Shown: positions 32,812 to 41,881 of the stretch, piece by piece
How the letters are laid out: each line of letters starts with the position of its first letter
How positions within the stretch are numbered: position 1 is the first letter of the stretch
NCBI RefSeq assembly: GCF_001579845.1
Contig: NZ_CP007440.1
Span: forward strand, 2,998,029 to 3,062,028
DNA: 64,000 nt
Reading direction: 5' to 3'
Source: Rhodoplanes sp. Z2-YC6860
GTDB taxonomy: Bacteria > Pseudomonadota > Alphaproteobacteria > Rhizobiales > Xanthobacteraceae
Position numbers and translations under genes: made by a program
Notes under the pieces: generated by a model
Database searches by the model: none
The model's input: only the letters and a program-made list of their open reading frames with translations
What the model was told of the DNA's origin: nothing

Positions 32812-33569
32812 ACTCGTTCCCATCGAGCAGCCACCGAAACGCTCTGATCAATTTAGCTTTCCCATCACGGTCGTACCAACGCCCGTGAGCGATGATGATG
32901 CGCTCCGGATCCCACTCGATCATCTGACGTATGGCAGTGATGAACTCCGGTCTCCGTTTCGCGAACGTCACCCGAAGGTCGCGCGGAGTGCTGCCGTTCG
33001 GATCCTGCACGCCGCCGGCCCAGGTCAAAAAACGAATGAATGGCGACTTGATCTTTTTGGCCTCGAAATTTTCGATGAGATCGGTGAGCACCAGCGTCCG
33101 GGTGGCCCGGTGCAGGAATGCGATCTCGGTCATGTAGCTGCCTGCGATCGGCAGTGTCGCGATCTCGCCGTCCCAAGGATATCCGCTTTCGTGGTCGATG
33201 GTTTGGCAGTCGAAGCGAATGTGGTCGCCGGCCTGCTTGCGAACTTTCGGGGCAACGAAGGTTTGCGCTTTGCCGAACGCATCCCGCCATTCGGGTAGCC
33301 ACCAGTAGTGCAGGCGATTGGGGGCGACGATGAAGCGCGGTGGGCCGAGTTCCTCGATCTCGGTCTTGAGGCTTGCGACAAGATGAGTCGGGGAGTGAAC
33401 AAACAGCTCGCCGCTTGGCAAGCGGATCACGGTCATCCTCGTCGAAAAGGGAATCTTCGGCCACGGCGCGCCAAACCGGATGACCGGCCGGCCCATCCAC
33501 GATCCAGACATTGTCGGCAATGGGTTTGAGAGTGTCGAGCGGCGGATAAGTGAGATTCGGCTCGATCAT
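32789..33569 (-). pseudogene. DUF4336 protein, split by a frameshift
   Basis: Two frames together make one DUF4336 protein of about 259 residues. The first part starts at ATG 33569 (MIEPNLTYPPL) and runs to DNVWIVDGP; the rest continues in another frame from VIRFGAPWPKIPF to the end at 32789. The switch is at about 33489-33500, where the minus strand reads GGGCCGGCCGGTCATC. Removing four bases (one CCGG/GGCC unit) or one G restores a single frame. The long downstream part keeps the family blocks (MTVIRLPSGELFVHSP, APNRLHYWWLPEW, LTDLIENFE). A 4-base duplication or a sequencing error are both possible. Confidence 0.75.
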
Positions 33570-33978
33570 CCGACCGCCACAAATTGAAGTCGCCCTTACG
33601 TCCAAGTGACGCGCGGACGGATTGTTCCGTCCGATTTGCGGACAAACGTTCAGAGCGCGCGACTCAACGTGTTCGCAGAGCGCATCGGTATAAGACTGGT
33701 TAACACGCGCACGCCCTCGCCGGTAAAGAATTCATGCTGTCGCCGGCAAAGAAATTGTCACGCGAATCGCGTATGATGATTCTTGCATGACGGCTCGTTC
33801 GGTTGTGATCCGATGACAGGCCACCGGTATCCAAACCTCGGATACCGCTGCTCGCTCGCCTGCCGCCGCGCCGTCCGCATCACCACGCCTCACACCTTCA
33901 ACCAAGAACCAACCTCGCGCATTCGCGCGGGGCGCTCAGGCTTTTCCCTTCCTCCGGGTCCGGCAAAAGGAGTCTATC
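33570..33978. other. Intergenic region upstream of the PhoH gene (409 bp)
   Basis: No coding region is supported. It has a short direct repeat CGCCGG(T/C)AAAGAA (about 33719 and 33736) and a perfect 8-base hairpin CGGTATCC (33825-33832) with GGATACCG (33840-33847) in the probable leader of the PhoH gene. Promoters for both divergent genes should lie here. Confidence 0.4.
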
Positions 33979-34734
33979 TTGGGTAAGCACTACAGCAAGA
34001 AGCACTTCGGCAAGAAGCAGCGTCGCGCGCTTCGCGGCCTTGATCTCGACACCGCCGAGATCATCAGCTTCCGCGGAGGCAAATTCGAGGAGGAGCGGGC
34101 TCTTCCCCCGATCCGGCCGCTGAATGCAACGCAGGCTGCGTACCTCGATGCGTTGCGGTGCTGCCCGCAGGTGATCGTGCTGGGACCCGCCGGCACCGGA
34201 AAGACTTGGATGGCTGCGACCTACGCGGCCGACCTGTTCCGGGCCGGACAGATCGACAAGATCATCCTCACCAGGCCGAACATTCCGTGCGGCCGTTCGC
34301 TCGGCTATTTTCCCGGCACGCTCGAGGCCAAGTTCGGGCCCTGGGCTGCGCCGGTGATCGAGGCCATCAAGGAGCGGATCGGCGCGGCCGCCTACGAGAT
34401 CGCGCTGAAGAAGGGCGATATTGAACTGGTGCCCTTCGAGGTGATGCGCGGTCGTTCGTGGAAGAACGCCTTTGTGCTGCTCGACGAGGCGCAGAACACC
34501 ACGCTCGCGGAGATCAAGACCTTCCTCACGCGCATCGGCGACGATTGCACCGTGGTGATCAACGGTGACATCAGTCAGTGTGATATTGACCACGCTAGCG
34601 GGCTTCGCACGGTGATCGATATGGTGAAGTCTCAGGCGCTGCAGGTGCCGGTGATCGAGTTCAGCCGCGACGACATCGTTCGTTCGGGCATCTGCGCTAT
34701 GTGGGTGCGCGCGTTCGACGAGGCAAAGCTGTAG
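33979..34734 (+). CDS. PhoH family ATPase
   Basis: 251 residues from a TTG at 33979, with AAGGAG 8 bases upstream; no ATG fits. Walker A is GPAGTGKTWMA and Walker B is FVLLDEAQNTT, with the sensor segment TVVINGDISQCD. The basic start GKHYSKKHFGKKQRR may bind nucleic acid. PhoH proteins are cytoplasmic NTPases linked to RNA metabolism. This short form lacks the extra N-terminal domain of the ybeZ type that sits next to ybeY, so it is a second-type PhoH. A terminator follows. Confidence 0.88.
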   Translation: MGKHYSKKHFGKKQRRALRGLDLDTAEIISFRGGKFEEERALPPIRPLNATQAAYLDALRCCPQVIVLGPAGTGKTWMAATYAADLFRAGQIDKIILTRPNIPCGRSLGYFPGTLEAKFGPWAAPVIEAIKERIGAAAYEIALKKGDIELVPFEVMRGRSWKNAFVLLDEAQNTTLAEIKTFLTRIGDDCTVVINGDISQCDIDHASGLRTVIDMVKSQALQVPVIEFSRDDIVRSGICAMWVRAFDEAKL

Positions 34735-34768
34735 CGGTCGGTTCATTGCACGCACGCGGCGATTATCT

Positions 34769-34807
34769 CCGCCTCACCCCAGGTAAGGGTGAGGCGGTTT
34801 CATTTTT
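34769..34807 (+). terminator. Rho-independent terminator of the PhoH gene
   Basis: Perfect 11-base stem CCGCCTCACCC (34769-34779) with GGGTGAGGCGG (34787-34797), loop CAGGTAA, followed by TTTCATTTTT. It sits between convergent genes and so may also stop the minus-strand Bug gene, though no U-tract is seen in that direction. Confidence 0.85.
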
Positions 34808-34834
34808 GTCTGGCCTATGCTCGGCAACACCGCC

Positions 34835-35809
34835 TCAGTTGAGCTTGATTTTTCCGCCTTCGATCGCGCTTTGCCAGCGGCGTCGCTCTTGAGACAAGAA
34901 TGCATCCAACTCTGCGGGGGTCGACGTGGCTGCGCCAATTCCCGCGTTGCCGAGCTTTTCAAGGACAACGGGATCGCTGTATGCCCGGCGCACGTCGTTG
35001 TGCAGCTTGTCGATAACCGACCGTGGCGTGGCGCGCGGGGCCACCAAAGCGGCCCAGCTTGTGATGTCCTCAAGCGACTGCATGTCCGCCGCAGCCGACA
35101 ACGATGGCAAATCCGGCAATGATGGAAGCGACACGCTGTTGCTGATCTTGGCAAGCGCGCGAAGGTTTCCCGCCTGAATGGCCGGCAGGCTGGCTGCCGC
35201 GCTGTCGACGGCAAAATCGAGGCTGCGGTTCAAAAGCCCCGCGACAAGATCGGACCCGCCTTTGAAAGGGATGTACTGAACATCGATACCCGCTCGTTCG
35301 ATAAACAGCGAAGCTGCCAGCCGATTGGCCGGTATGCCGGCCCCGTAGTTCAGCTTGCCCGGATTGGCGCGCGCTTTCGCAATCAATTCCTTCGCTGTGG
35401 CTGGTCCGTCGGACTTCACCGTCAGCAGGGTCGTGTTCTTGAAGAGGAGCGCGACCGACGCGAAATCCTCACTGGGGTTGTAAGGCAGGTCGGTGCGGAT
35501 GAGTGGGTTGACCGTCAGCGTCGAATCCACTGCCACGAGGAGTGTGTGTCCGTTCGGCTCCGCACGCGCCACCGCTTGTGCGCCGATGGCGGTGTCCGCA
35601 CCTGGCCGGTTTTCGATCACGACAGGTTGTCCCCAGAGCTCGCTGAGCTTCTGTCCGACGATGCGTGCGGAAACATCGGTCGGGCCGCCAGGCGGGAAGG
35701 GTACGACAAGCCGAACCGCGCGATTCGGAAATTCGGTGTTCTGTTGCGCCAGCGCGGTGTTGGCCAGGACAAGCCAGGCCATCACCAGCAAAGCGCACAA
35801 AAATCTCAT
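34835..35809 (-). CDS. Bug-family solute-binding protein, coupled to a LysR regulator
   Basis: 324 residues. Signal peptide 1-21 (ends NTALA). Family blocks VPFPPGGPTDVSARI, VVIENRPGADTAIG and NGHTLLV (N in place of the usual D). Its ATG overlaps the stop of the LysR gene by 4 bases (ATGA), so regulator and binding protein are made from one message. This suggests the regulator responds to the ligand that the binding protein captures. Confidence 0.9.
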   Translation of the reverse strand: MRFLCALLVMAWLVLANTALAQQNTEFPNRAVRLVVPFPPGGPTDVSARIVGQKLSELWGQPVVIENRPGADTAIGAQAVARAEPNGHTLLVAVDSTLTVNPLIRTDLPYNPSEDFASVALLFKNTTLLTVKSDGPATAKELIAKARANPGKLNYGAGIPANRLAASLFIERAGIDVQYIPFKGGSDLVAGLLNRSLDFAVDSAAASLPAIQAGNLRALAKISNSVSLPSLPDLPSLSAAADMQSLEDITSWAALVAPRATPRSVIDKLHNDVRRAYSDPVVLEKLGNAGIGAATSTPAELDAFLSQERRRWQSAIEGGKIKLN

Positions 35810-36738
35810 TTCCGCCCCCGCTGCGTGACGCCCTGCCGGTAGTGCGTCATGTATTCGATAAACGACCTGGTGCTTTTCGACGGATCATCGGTTCGATGCA
35901 CGAACACGATTGGAAACTGTTTCGTGCTGGAGCCCAGAAAATTTCGGAACACCAGGTTCGGAATTTTCATGATGGGTATCGAGCCGGGCACGACCGCGAT
36001 ACCATATCCCGCGGCGACGTAGGTGAGGATGGAGACCATGTCGCCGGCCCGTCTCGAAACCCTGGGAAGAAAACCGCCGAGCTCGATCACGGCCTGCGTC
36101 AGGCTGCGAAACGCCATATCGCTTTCCACGGCTGCAACCACAAATGGTTCGTTCTTGAGCGCTGCTGGCGGGATCGGCGTTCTGCTTTTGGCGAGCCGGT
36201 GCTGCTCGTGCATGACCAGCACCAAGGGTTCGGTGAAGACCTCGAAACCGCTGAGGCCGGAAGGGAACTTCGTGGGCGGAGCGCAAAAGCCGGCATCGAG
36301 ATCGTGACGTGCCACGGCCTCGAACTGTGCAGGCGACACGAGAAGCCGGAGATTGATTTCGATGCCGGGACGCTCTTTCTGAAAGCCGGCAAGAACGTCT
36401 GCCATCAATCCACAAGCGGAGACTGAAGGCATATAGCCCAGGTTCAACCGACCGACCTCGCCACGGGCAGCCTGCAGTGCACTTAGTTCGGCTTCGGCCG
36501 CATGATGCACGACCGCCCGCGCGTTTTCCCGAAACCGGGCGCCGGCTTGCGTGAGCTCGAATTTCTTTCTGCTCGTGCGGTCGAGCAATTGAACGCCGAG
36601 CTCGCGCTCCAGCATTTGAATTTGGTGCGTGAGCGTCGGAGTCGTGATGTTCAGATGCTCTGCGGCGCGCGTAAAGCTTTTCTCGTCGCAAAGTTTCAGG
36701 AAATAGCGGTGGTGGCGCAGCTCGATCTTGCTGCTCAT
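35806..36738 (-). CDS. LysR-family transcriptional regulator
   Basis: 310 residues. The N-terminal helix-turn-helix is ELRHHRYFLKLCDEKSFTRA, then HLNITTPTLTHQIQMLERE and RKKFELTQAG; the effector domain follows from about residue 92. It lies upstream of and overlaps the Bug gene, an arrangement different from the usual divergent LysR layout. Effector and targets are unknown; the adjacent transporter gene suggests an organic acid. Confidence 0.9.
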   Translation of the reverse strand: MSSKIELRHHRYFLKLCDEKSFTRAAEHLNITTPTLTHQIQMLERELGVQLLDRTSRKKFELTQAGARFRENARAVVHHAAEAELSALQAARGEVGRLNLGYMPSVSACGLMADVLAGFQKERPGIEINLRLLVSPAQFEAVARHDLDAGFCAPPTKFPSGLSGFEVFTEPLVLVMHEQHRLAKSRTPIPPAALKNEPFVVAAVESDMAFRSLTQAVIELGGFLPRVSRRAGDMVSILTYVAAGYGIAVVPGSIPIMKIPNLVFRNFLGSSTKQFPIVFVHRTDDPSKSTRSFIEYMTHYRQGVTQRGRK

Positions 36739-36984
36739 GGAGACCCGTCCAGCAGTGCTTGGAACCGCATTCTACGGTAGACCGCGCCTGGATAGGCAAC
36801 AGCAAATTGAAAGAAGTGGCCATGCAATGGGCTTGTAACGGACTGCGATGTGCGCAGCGGTTGCGAAACCGTGAGCGGCGTTCCAGCGTTAAACTGCATC
36901 ATAAACGCGTCCGTCAGGTCCGGTTCAGCTTGCAGGACCTACTTTGATGTCCAAGGGCGATGGACCCTCGATAGGAGAGCAAAA

Positions 36985-37266
36985 ATGCGCAGGCTTCGTT
37001 TTGCACTCGGAACGGCGGTGGCATCGTTGATCGCGGTTGCCGCACTGTCCGCTCCGGCTTCAGCGTTCGGCACGCCGGCTCCGGCAGGTCTCCGTGCTGA
37101 CGCGAACAACATCGGCCTCACCCAGGACGTGGCCTATGTCTGCCGCTACGGCTTCTACGGCCGCCGCTGCTTCTGGCGTCCTGGCTACTACGCCTATGGC
37201 TACTACCCGGCCTATCGACCTTACCGATGGGGCTATTACCGGCCTTATCGCCGCTATTGGTGGTGA
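36985..37266 (+). CDS. Small exported Tyr/Arg/Pro-rich protein
   Basis: 93 residues from ATG 36985, with AGGAGA 6 bases upstream. Signal peptide 1 to about 27 (ends APASA). The mature part starts neutral, has a CRYGFYGRRCFWRPGYY segment with two cysteines, and ends in a run of Y, R, P and W (YRPYRWGYYRPYRRYWW). Similar tails are found in small envelope proteins of Rhizobiales. Function unknown. A hairpin follows at 37301. Confidence 0.7.
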   Translation: MRRLRFALGTAVASLIAVAALSAPASAFGTPAPAGLRADANNIGLTQDVAYVCRYGFYGRRCFWRPGYYAYGYYPAYRPYRWGYYRPYRRYWW

Positions 37267-37300
37267 GCGTCTGATTGTGGGGCGTCGGGTGTAAGCCAAA

Positions 37301-37325
37301 GAGGCTCTGGCAGAACCGGAGCCTC
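37301..37325 (+). terminator. Hairpin between convergent genes
   Basis: GAGGCTCTGG (37301-37310) pairs with CCGGAGCCTC (37316-37325), one G:T pair, loop CAGAA. No U-tract follows. Likely marks the end of the small exported protein transcript. Confidence 0.55.
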
Positions 37326-37363
37326 TCCAAGGCCGCAAAGGTCTGCTTCGGACGACAGCAGTG

Positions 37364-38119
37364 CTAAACGTGCTGGCCGCCGTTGATGTGAATCTCGGCG
37401 CCGTTCACATAGGACGACATCTCGGTGCATAGGACGTAGATGATCTTGGCCACCTCGTCGGTGGTGCCGAGCCGGTGCAGCGGAATGTGCGGGATGATCT
37501 GCTCGGTGCCCGGCGAGAGAATCGCGGTGTCGATCTCGCCCGGTGCAATAGCATTGACGCGGATGCCGAGCGGGCCGAAGTCGCCGGCCATCTCGCGGGT
37601 GAGCGCCGCAAGTGCAGCCTTGGACGTGCCATAGGCCGAGCCCGCGAACGGATGCACGCGCGAGCCCGCAATCGACGTGACGTTCACCACCGAGCCCTTG
37701 GTTGCGGCGAGTTCCTTGACGAGCCCGCGCGCCAGCATGATCGGCGCAAAGAAGTTCACTTGGAACACCTGCTGCCAGACGTCGAGTGTGGTGTCGATCG
37801 ACGAGAGCCGCTTGCCGCCTTCGGCTTTCGGCGAGATCGCTGCATTGTTGACCAGCGCGTGCAACTCGCCGTCGGGGAGGCGGCGTTTGATCTCCGCGAT
37901 GGCGTGGCCGGTATTCTCAGGGTCTGCGAGATCGACCTGAATGTGATCTTCGGGGCCCATCTCCCACGGGCAATTCTCGGGAAAAGGATGCCGCGAGCAG
38001 GTGATGACGCGCCATCCCGCTGCCGAAAAGCGCTTCACCGTGGCGTGCCCAATGCCGCGGCTTGCCCCGGTGAGGAGCAGCGTGCGGCGTGGGTGATTGG
38101 GTTGTGGCGTGGTCGGCAT
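37364..38119 (-). CDS. Short-chain dehydrogenase/reductase
   Basis: 251 residues. Cofactor motif TGASRGIGHA, LVNNAA, and catalytic YGTSK with the preceding serine in VTSIAGSRVH. The C-terminal GTTDEVAKIIYVL and YVNGAEIHINGG blocks are those of classical SDRs. An NADP(H) or NAD(H)-dependent oxidoreductase; the substrate cannot be inferred. Located next to pdxH without overlap. Confidence 0.9.
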   Translation of the reverse strand: MPTTPQPNHPRRTLLLTGASRGIGHATVKRFSAAGWRVITCSRHPFPENCPWEMGPEDHIQVDLADPENTGHAIAEIKRRLPDGELHALVNNAAISPKAEGGKRLSSIDTTLDVWQQVFQVNFFAPIMLARGLVKELAATKGSVVNVTSIAGSRVHPFAGSAYGTSKAALAALTREMAGDFGPLGIRVNAIAPGEIDTAILSPGTEQIIPHIPLHRLGTTDEVAKIIYVLCTEMSSYVNGAEIHINGGQHV

Positions 38120-38183
38120 GACGCGGTTCTAGCGCACAAATAGTGAGAGGACGGCAAGAAACTAGCGGAGCAAGAAGCCTAGC

Positions 38184-38825
38184 TCACGGATAGAGCCGCG
38201 TCTTGCTCCAAGGCGCGCCAATCGCATCGCGGTGGAACTCAACCCGCTCGTGCAGGCGGAATGGCCGGTCCTCCCAGAACTCGATCCTCATTGGAACGAC
38301 TCGAAAGCCCGACCAGCGTGGTGGTCGCGGCACTGTGCCGATGGCGTATTTGGCCGTGTAGAGCGCCACCGCCTTCTCGAAGGCAAGCCTGCTCTCCAGC
38401 GGCTCGGACTGCTTGCTGGCCCAGGCGCCGAGCTGGGACAGACGGGAGCGGGTGGCAAAGTAGGCGTCGGCCTCGGTCTCGCTGACGCGCTCCACGGGTC
38501 CGCGCAAGCGAACCTGCCGACGCAACGACTTCCAATGGAAGAGCAGCGCGGCCTTCGGATTGGCGGCAAGCTCGCGGCCCTTCTGACTGTCCATGTTGGT
38601 GTAGAAGACCGCGCCCTGGTCGTCGAAGCCTTTGAGCAGGACCATGCGGACGTCCGGCATGCCGCTGCTGTCGACGGTTGCGACCGACATGGCATTGGGA
38701 TCATTCGGCTCGCTACGCGTCGCCTCCTCAAGCCACTGGCCGAACAGCCGCAGCGGCTCGTCGGCCGCGGTGAAATCACCAACCGTTAACCCAGTTGTGT
38801 GAAGACTAGGGGCTGCATCGGACAT
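38184..38825 (-). CDS. pdxH: Pyridoxamine 5'-phosphate oxidase
   Basis: 213 residues. Family segments are present in order: [13 protein letters not shown]-like start ([15 protein letters not shown]), [60 protein letters not shown], and the C-terminal [20 protein letters not shown] with [17 protein letters not shown]. It uses FMN to oxidise pyridoxine or pyridoxamine 5'-phosphate to pyridoxal phosphate. Its ATG shares bases with a plus-strand ATG (palindromic CATG), so the divergent lipoprotein gene starts very close by. Confidence 0.93.
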   Translation of the reverse strand: MSDAAPSLHTTGLTVGDFTAADEPLRLFGQWLEEATRSEPNDPNAMSVATVDSSGMPDVRMVLLKGFDDQGAVFYTNMDSQKGRELAANPKAALLFHWKSLRRQVRLRGPVERVSETEADAYFATRSRLSQLGAWASKQSEPLESRLAFEKAVALYTAKYAIGTVPRPPRWSGFRVVPMRIEFWEDRPFRLHERVEFHRDAIGAPWSKTRLYP

Positions 38826-38841
38826 GTTTCGGAGTACCTGT

Positions 38842-39405
38842 ATGGCCGGCCCGGTGGCAGAACGCTCATACCGGCTGCCTTCTTATAGTGGAATGGTTGG
38901 GGCAAGCCTACGGTTCGGCGCCTTCGTGGCGCTGGGACTGATGGTGTCCGGCTGCGCCATGACCGGAGGCCTTTCCGGCATCTTTGCCAAGTCCAAGAGC
39001 GACGAGGCGCAAACCCAATTCCAGGCCCAGGCGCTGGCCAGCGAGGAGGCGACCGGTTCGACGTCGGAGCCGACGCTCAAAGCCTCGGCAGCGGTCCCGA
39101 CCGACGGGCTGCCTTCGGAAACCGACCTGGTGTTCGCCCGGATGGCGATCGTCGATGTGCTCAAGCGCGGCAGCAAGGAAGTCAGCGCGCCTTGGGAGAA
39201 CCCGAGCAGCGGGGCGCGCGGGACCGTGACGCCGATCGCCCGCGCCTATGCCCGGGACAGCGACGTCTGCCACGACTTCCTGGCGAGCTACGTTCGCCGC
39301 GGGGCGCCCGAGCGCTGGCTCCAGGGGCAGGCTTGCCGCGGCAAGGCACGAGGGAAACTGGGGGCTTGGGAGGTCCGGACCATGCGCCCCTGGACCCGGT
39401 CCTAA
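38842..39405 (+). CDS. Surface-antigen-like lipoprotein (RT0821/17 kDa type)
   Basis: 187 residues from ATG 38842, chosen because GGAG is 7 bases upstream. Lipobox LMVSGC at about residues 33-38 follows a hydrophobic stretch ([10 protein letters not shown]). After a variable linker rich in A, S, T, Q and E, the C-terminal domain has the pattern [36 protein letters not shown], as in the 17 kDa surface antigen-like family. Probably an outer-membrane protein. Divergent from pdxH. Confidence 0.75.
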   Translation: MAGPVAERSYRLPSYSGMVGASLRFGAFVALGLMVSGCAMTGGLSGIFAKSKSDEAQTQFQAQALASEEATGSTSEPTLKASAAVPTDGLPSETDLVFARMAIVDVLKRGSKEVSAPWENPSSGARGTVTPIARAYARDSDVCHDFLASYVRRGAPERWLQGQACRGKARGKLGAWEVRTMRPWTRS

Positions 39406-39536
39406 GGACTAAGTCCTGAGCCCGTTGCGCGAATCATTGCGGCGGGGCCGAATAGTCACCACATAGATGACCTGTTTCGGCTGCACTCCCGGTGCAGTCC
39501 GTTAGGTCTTTTGGGGCAATTTTCTGGAGTGGTGGG

Positions 39537-40586
39537 ATGCGCGACCCCTATGACGTCCTGGGGGTGCAGAAGAATGCGAGCGCCGGAACGGTCAAAAGCG
39601 CCTTTCGCAAGCTCGCCAAGAAGCTGCATCCGGACGCCAACAAGAACGATAAGAAAGCGGCGTCGAAGTTCGCCGAGCTGAACGCCGCCTACGAGATCCT
39701 CGGCGACGAGGACAAGCGCAAGGCGTTCGACCGCGGCGAGATTGACGCCGAGGGCAAGCCACGCTTTCAGGGCTTTCCGGGCGGCGGCGCCGGACGCGGG
39801 GCTGGTCAAGGTCCTTGGGGCAATATGGGCGGCGGCGCGCAGGGTGGCGCTCAGGATAGCCATTTCGAAAGCTTCACCTGGGGCCCGGGCGGCTTCCAGC
39901 GTCACGGCGGTGGTCCGGGAGCGGGCGCGGCAGGCGGCGGTGGCGGCTTCGATGACATTCTGAAGGAGATGTTCGGCGCGGCGGGAGCGGCCGGCGCAGC
40001 ACGCGGCCGCGGCCGGCGGCGCACGCAGTTCGAGCCGGACGACTTTGGAGCGGGCGTTGGCGGCGCCGGGAGTGATGTGTCGGGTGAGGTGACGATCACG
40101 CTCAACGAGGTCGCAACCGGCGCGTCTCGCCGCGTGCATCTGCCGACCGGCAAGGAGATCGACGTCAAGGTGCCGGCGGGCTTGGCTGACGGCCAGACCA
40201 TCCGGCTGAAAGGGCAGGGCATGCCCGGTGCGGGCGCTCCTGGCGACGCTCTGATCACCGTGCATGTCGCCAAGCACCCGACCTTCGAGCGCGATGGCGC
40301 GAACTTGCGGCTGGAACTGCCGGTGACGCTCTATGAGGCGGTGCTGGGCGGGCGGGTGCGGGTGCCGACGCTCGACGGCGCGGTCGAACTTGCGATTCCG
40401 CCGAATACGAATTCAGGCCGCACCATGAGGGTGAAGGGCAAGGGCCTGCCGTCAAAAGATGGCCAGGGCGATCTCTATGCCACCGTGCGCATTGTGCTTC
40501 CCGAGCAGCCCGATTCCGAGCTCGAAGCGCTCATGAAGAAGTGGCGCGACAGCAAACCCTACGATCCGCGGCGCGACAGAAGCTGA
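39537..40586 (+). CDS. DnaJ-type co-chaperone (CbpA-like, no zinc fingers)
   Basis: 349 residues from ATG 39537. J-domain at 1-70 with HPD at 31-33 (KLHPDANKN). A G-rich linker of about 100 residues with many GG and GAAG runs follows. Two C-terminal substrate-binding domains end with GDLYATVRIVLPE. There are no CxxCxGxG zinc repeats, so it is a CbpA-like class. A short stem (CTGCAC/GTGCAG, 39481-39497) precedes it. Its 3' end overlaps the convergent anti-sigma gene by 28 bases. Confidence 0.9.
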   Translation: MRDPYDVLGVQKNASAGTVKSAFRKLAKKLHPDANKNDKKAASKFAELNAAYEILGDEDKRKAFDRGEIDAEGKPRFQGFPGGGAGRGAGQGPWGNMGGGAQGGAQDSHFESFTWGPGGFQRHGGGPGAGAAGGGGGFDDILKEMFGAAGAAGAARGRGRRRTQFEPDDFGAGVGGAGSDVSGEVTITLNEVATGASRRVHLPTGKEIDVKVPAGLADGQTIRLKGQGMPGAGAPGDALITVHVAKHPTFERDGANLRLELPVTLYEAVLGGRVRVPTLDGAVELAIPPNTNSGRTMRVKGKGLPSKDGQGDLYATVRIVLPEQPDSELEALMKKWRDSKPYDPRRDRS

Positions 40587-41374
40587 TCGGCCGAACTCCG
40601 TGAGGTCGGCGGCGGCCGGTTCTCGATCTGGTCGTAGGCAGCGCTGGCGATCGACTTGAGCAGGTCGCGGTCTTTCGGCCCGCTCAGCGCCCAGCCGTAA
40701 TTGCCTTCGATCCACCGCACCGAGCCGAAGTTGGTGTTGTCCTCGTAACGGAACGAGGTGCGCGCCGCGTCGACCTTCGAGCAGTAGATCGTGTAGCGTT
40801 CGCCGCTGCCGCCTTCATACATGAACAGCGCGGCAGGACTCGCCACGCCCGGCAGCAGCCGGCCGCCGAGCAGCTTCAGACCGAACGCGCTGAGGTCGGG
40901 CGCGCGCAGCGTCGTGCCGACGCGCCGCGACAGCCATGGCAACAGGTGGTCCTCCTCGGCCTTGACCTCGATCGGGTGCCGCACCTCGCTGATGTACAGC
41001 CGGTGCGCAACCATTGCGTCGCTGGTGAACACTTCGGTTTCGCTTGGGGCTGCGGCTGAGGCGCCGCGGCCGACCCAGCCGGCGATGCCGCCCACGAAGA
41101 ACGCCGCGATCGCGGCAGTCGCCGCAATTGCTCCCCACGACCGGCGGGTGCGCGTGATCGCCGCAAGCTTGAGCTTGTCCGGCACCCGCTCCTCGGCGAT
41201 GTGAGCGAAGCGCTGGCGAATGAGCGTGGCCTGCTCGCGCCAGGACGCGACGCGCGCGGCATCTTCCGCATGATTGGCGAGCCAGGCCTCGACCGCTTCC
41301 CTGCGTCCGACCGGCAATTCGCCGTCGACGTAGAGATGAAGCTCGTATTCGGTCACAGGAGTTTGGTCGACCAT
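40559..41374 (-). CDS. Membrane anti-sigma factor
   Basis: 271 residues. The N-terminal 65 residues form an anti-sigma domain (EYELHLYVDGELPVGRREA), then one membrane helix at about 80-100 (WGAIAATAAIAAFFVGGIAGW) and a periplasmic domain of 170 residues. The histidine of the zinc anti-sigma motif is present (ELHLY) but no CxxC follows, so it is probably a zinc-free version. It starts after AAGGTG and lies 15 bases downstream of the sigma gene, the usual order for a sigma/anti-sigma pair. Confidence 0.85.
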   Translation of the reverse strand: MVDQTPVTEYELHLYVDGELPVGRREAVEAWLANHAEDAARVASWREQATLIRQRFAHIAEERVPDKLKLAAITRTRRSWGAIAATAAIAAFFVGGIAGWVGRGASAAAPSETEVFTSDAMVAHRLYISEVRHPIEVKAEEDHLLPWLSRRVGTTLRAPDLSAFGLKLLGGRLLPGVASPAALFMYEGGSGERYTIYCSKVDAARTSFRYEDNTNFGSVRWIEGNYGWALSGPKDRDLLKSIASAAYDQIENRPPPTSRSSADQLLSRRGS

Positions 41375-41389
41375 TGTTGCACCTTCTTG

Positions 41390-41881
41390 TTATTTAATCC
41401 GGCGAAGCGTGGGGCGTTCGCCGTCGAGGTAAGACTTGATCTGGGTTCGGGCCCGCGCCAGGCGGGACATCACGGTGCCGATCGGCACGCCTTGGATTTC
41501 TGCGACCTCGCGATAGGTGAGGCCTTCCAGCACCACGAGAAGGAGCGCGGTGCGCTGCTCGTCAACCAGCATCTCGAGCGCGCGCTCGATGTCGCGTCCG
41601 CCGGCTTCTGGGCCGGTGGCGGCGGCCACGTCATGATCCTCGATCGGTGTCAGCGTTGGCCGCCGCGAGAGCGAGCGCAGGCGGTTGCGGTTAAGGTTGG
41701 TCAGGATGGTGTAGAGCCAGCTCCGCACCTCGCCGCCATGAAACAGATGCTCGGAGCGCAATGCCCGAACCAGCGTGTCCTGCACGAGGTCGTCGGCGAT
41801 CTCCGCATCGCGCGTCAGCGCCCGCGCATAGCGCCGCAATGCCGGAATGGCCGCCTCGACGTCACGGTGAAACGAATTCAC
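41390..41881 (-). CDS. ECF RNA polymerase sigma factor
   Basis: 163 residues from GTG 41881, which has GGAG 6 bases upstream; a GTG 12 bases further up is also in frame. Region 2 is seen in DDLVQDTLVRAL and LYTILTNLNRNRLR; region 4 is LVVLEGLTYREVAEIQG with VPIGTVMSRLARAR. It directs transcription of a stress regulon when released by the membrane anti-sigma encoded next. Neither PhyR nor NepR is nearby, so it is not the general stress EcfG system. Confidence 0.9.
   Translation of the reverse strand: MNSFHRDVEAAIPALRRYARALTRDAEIADDLVQDTLVRALRSEHLFHGGEVRSWLYTILTNLNRNRLRSLSRRPTLTPIEDHDVAAATGPEAGGRDIERALEMLVDEQRTALLLVVLEGLTYREVAEIQGVPIGTVMSRLARARTQIKSYLDGERPTLRRIK

Noticed and set aside
34769-34807. 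Relation of the PhoH terminator to the repeat family at 5018-5126
   Set aside because: Both contain CCTCACCC-type arms, but the former has a U-tract and no further hairpins, so it is simply a terminator.
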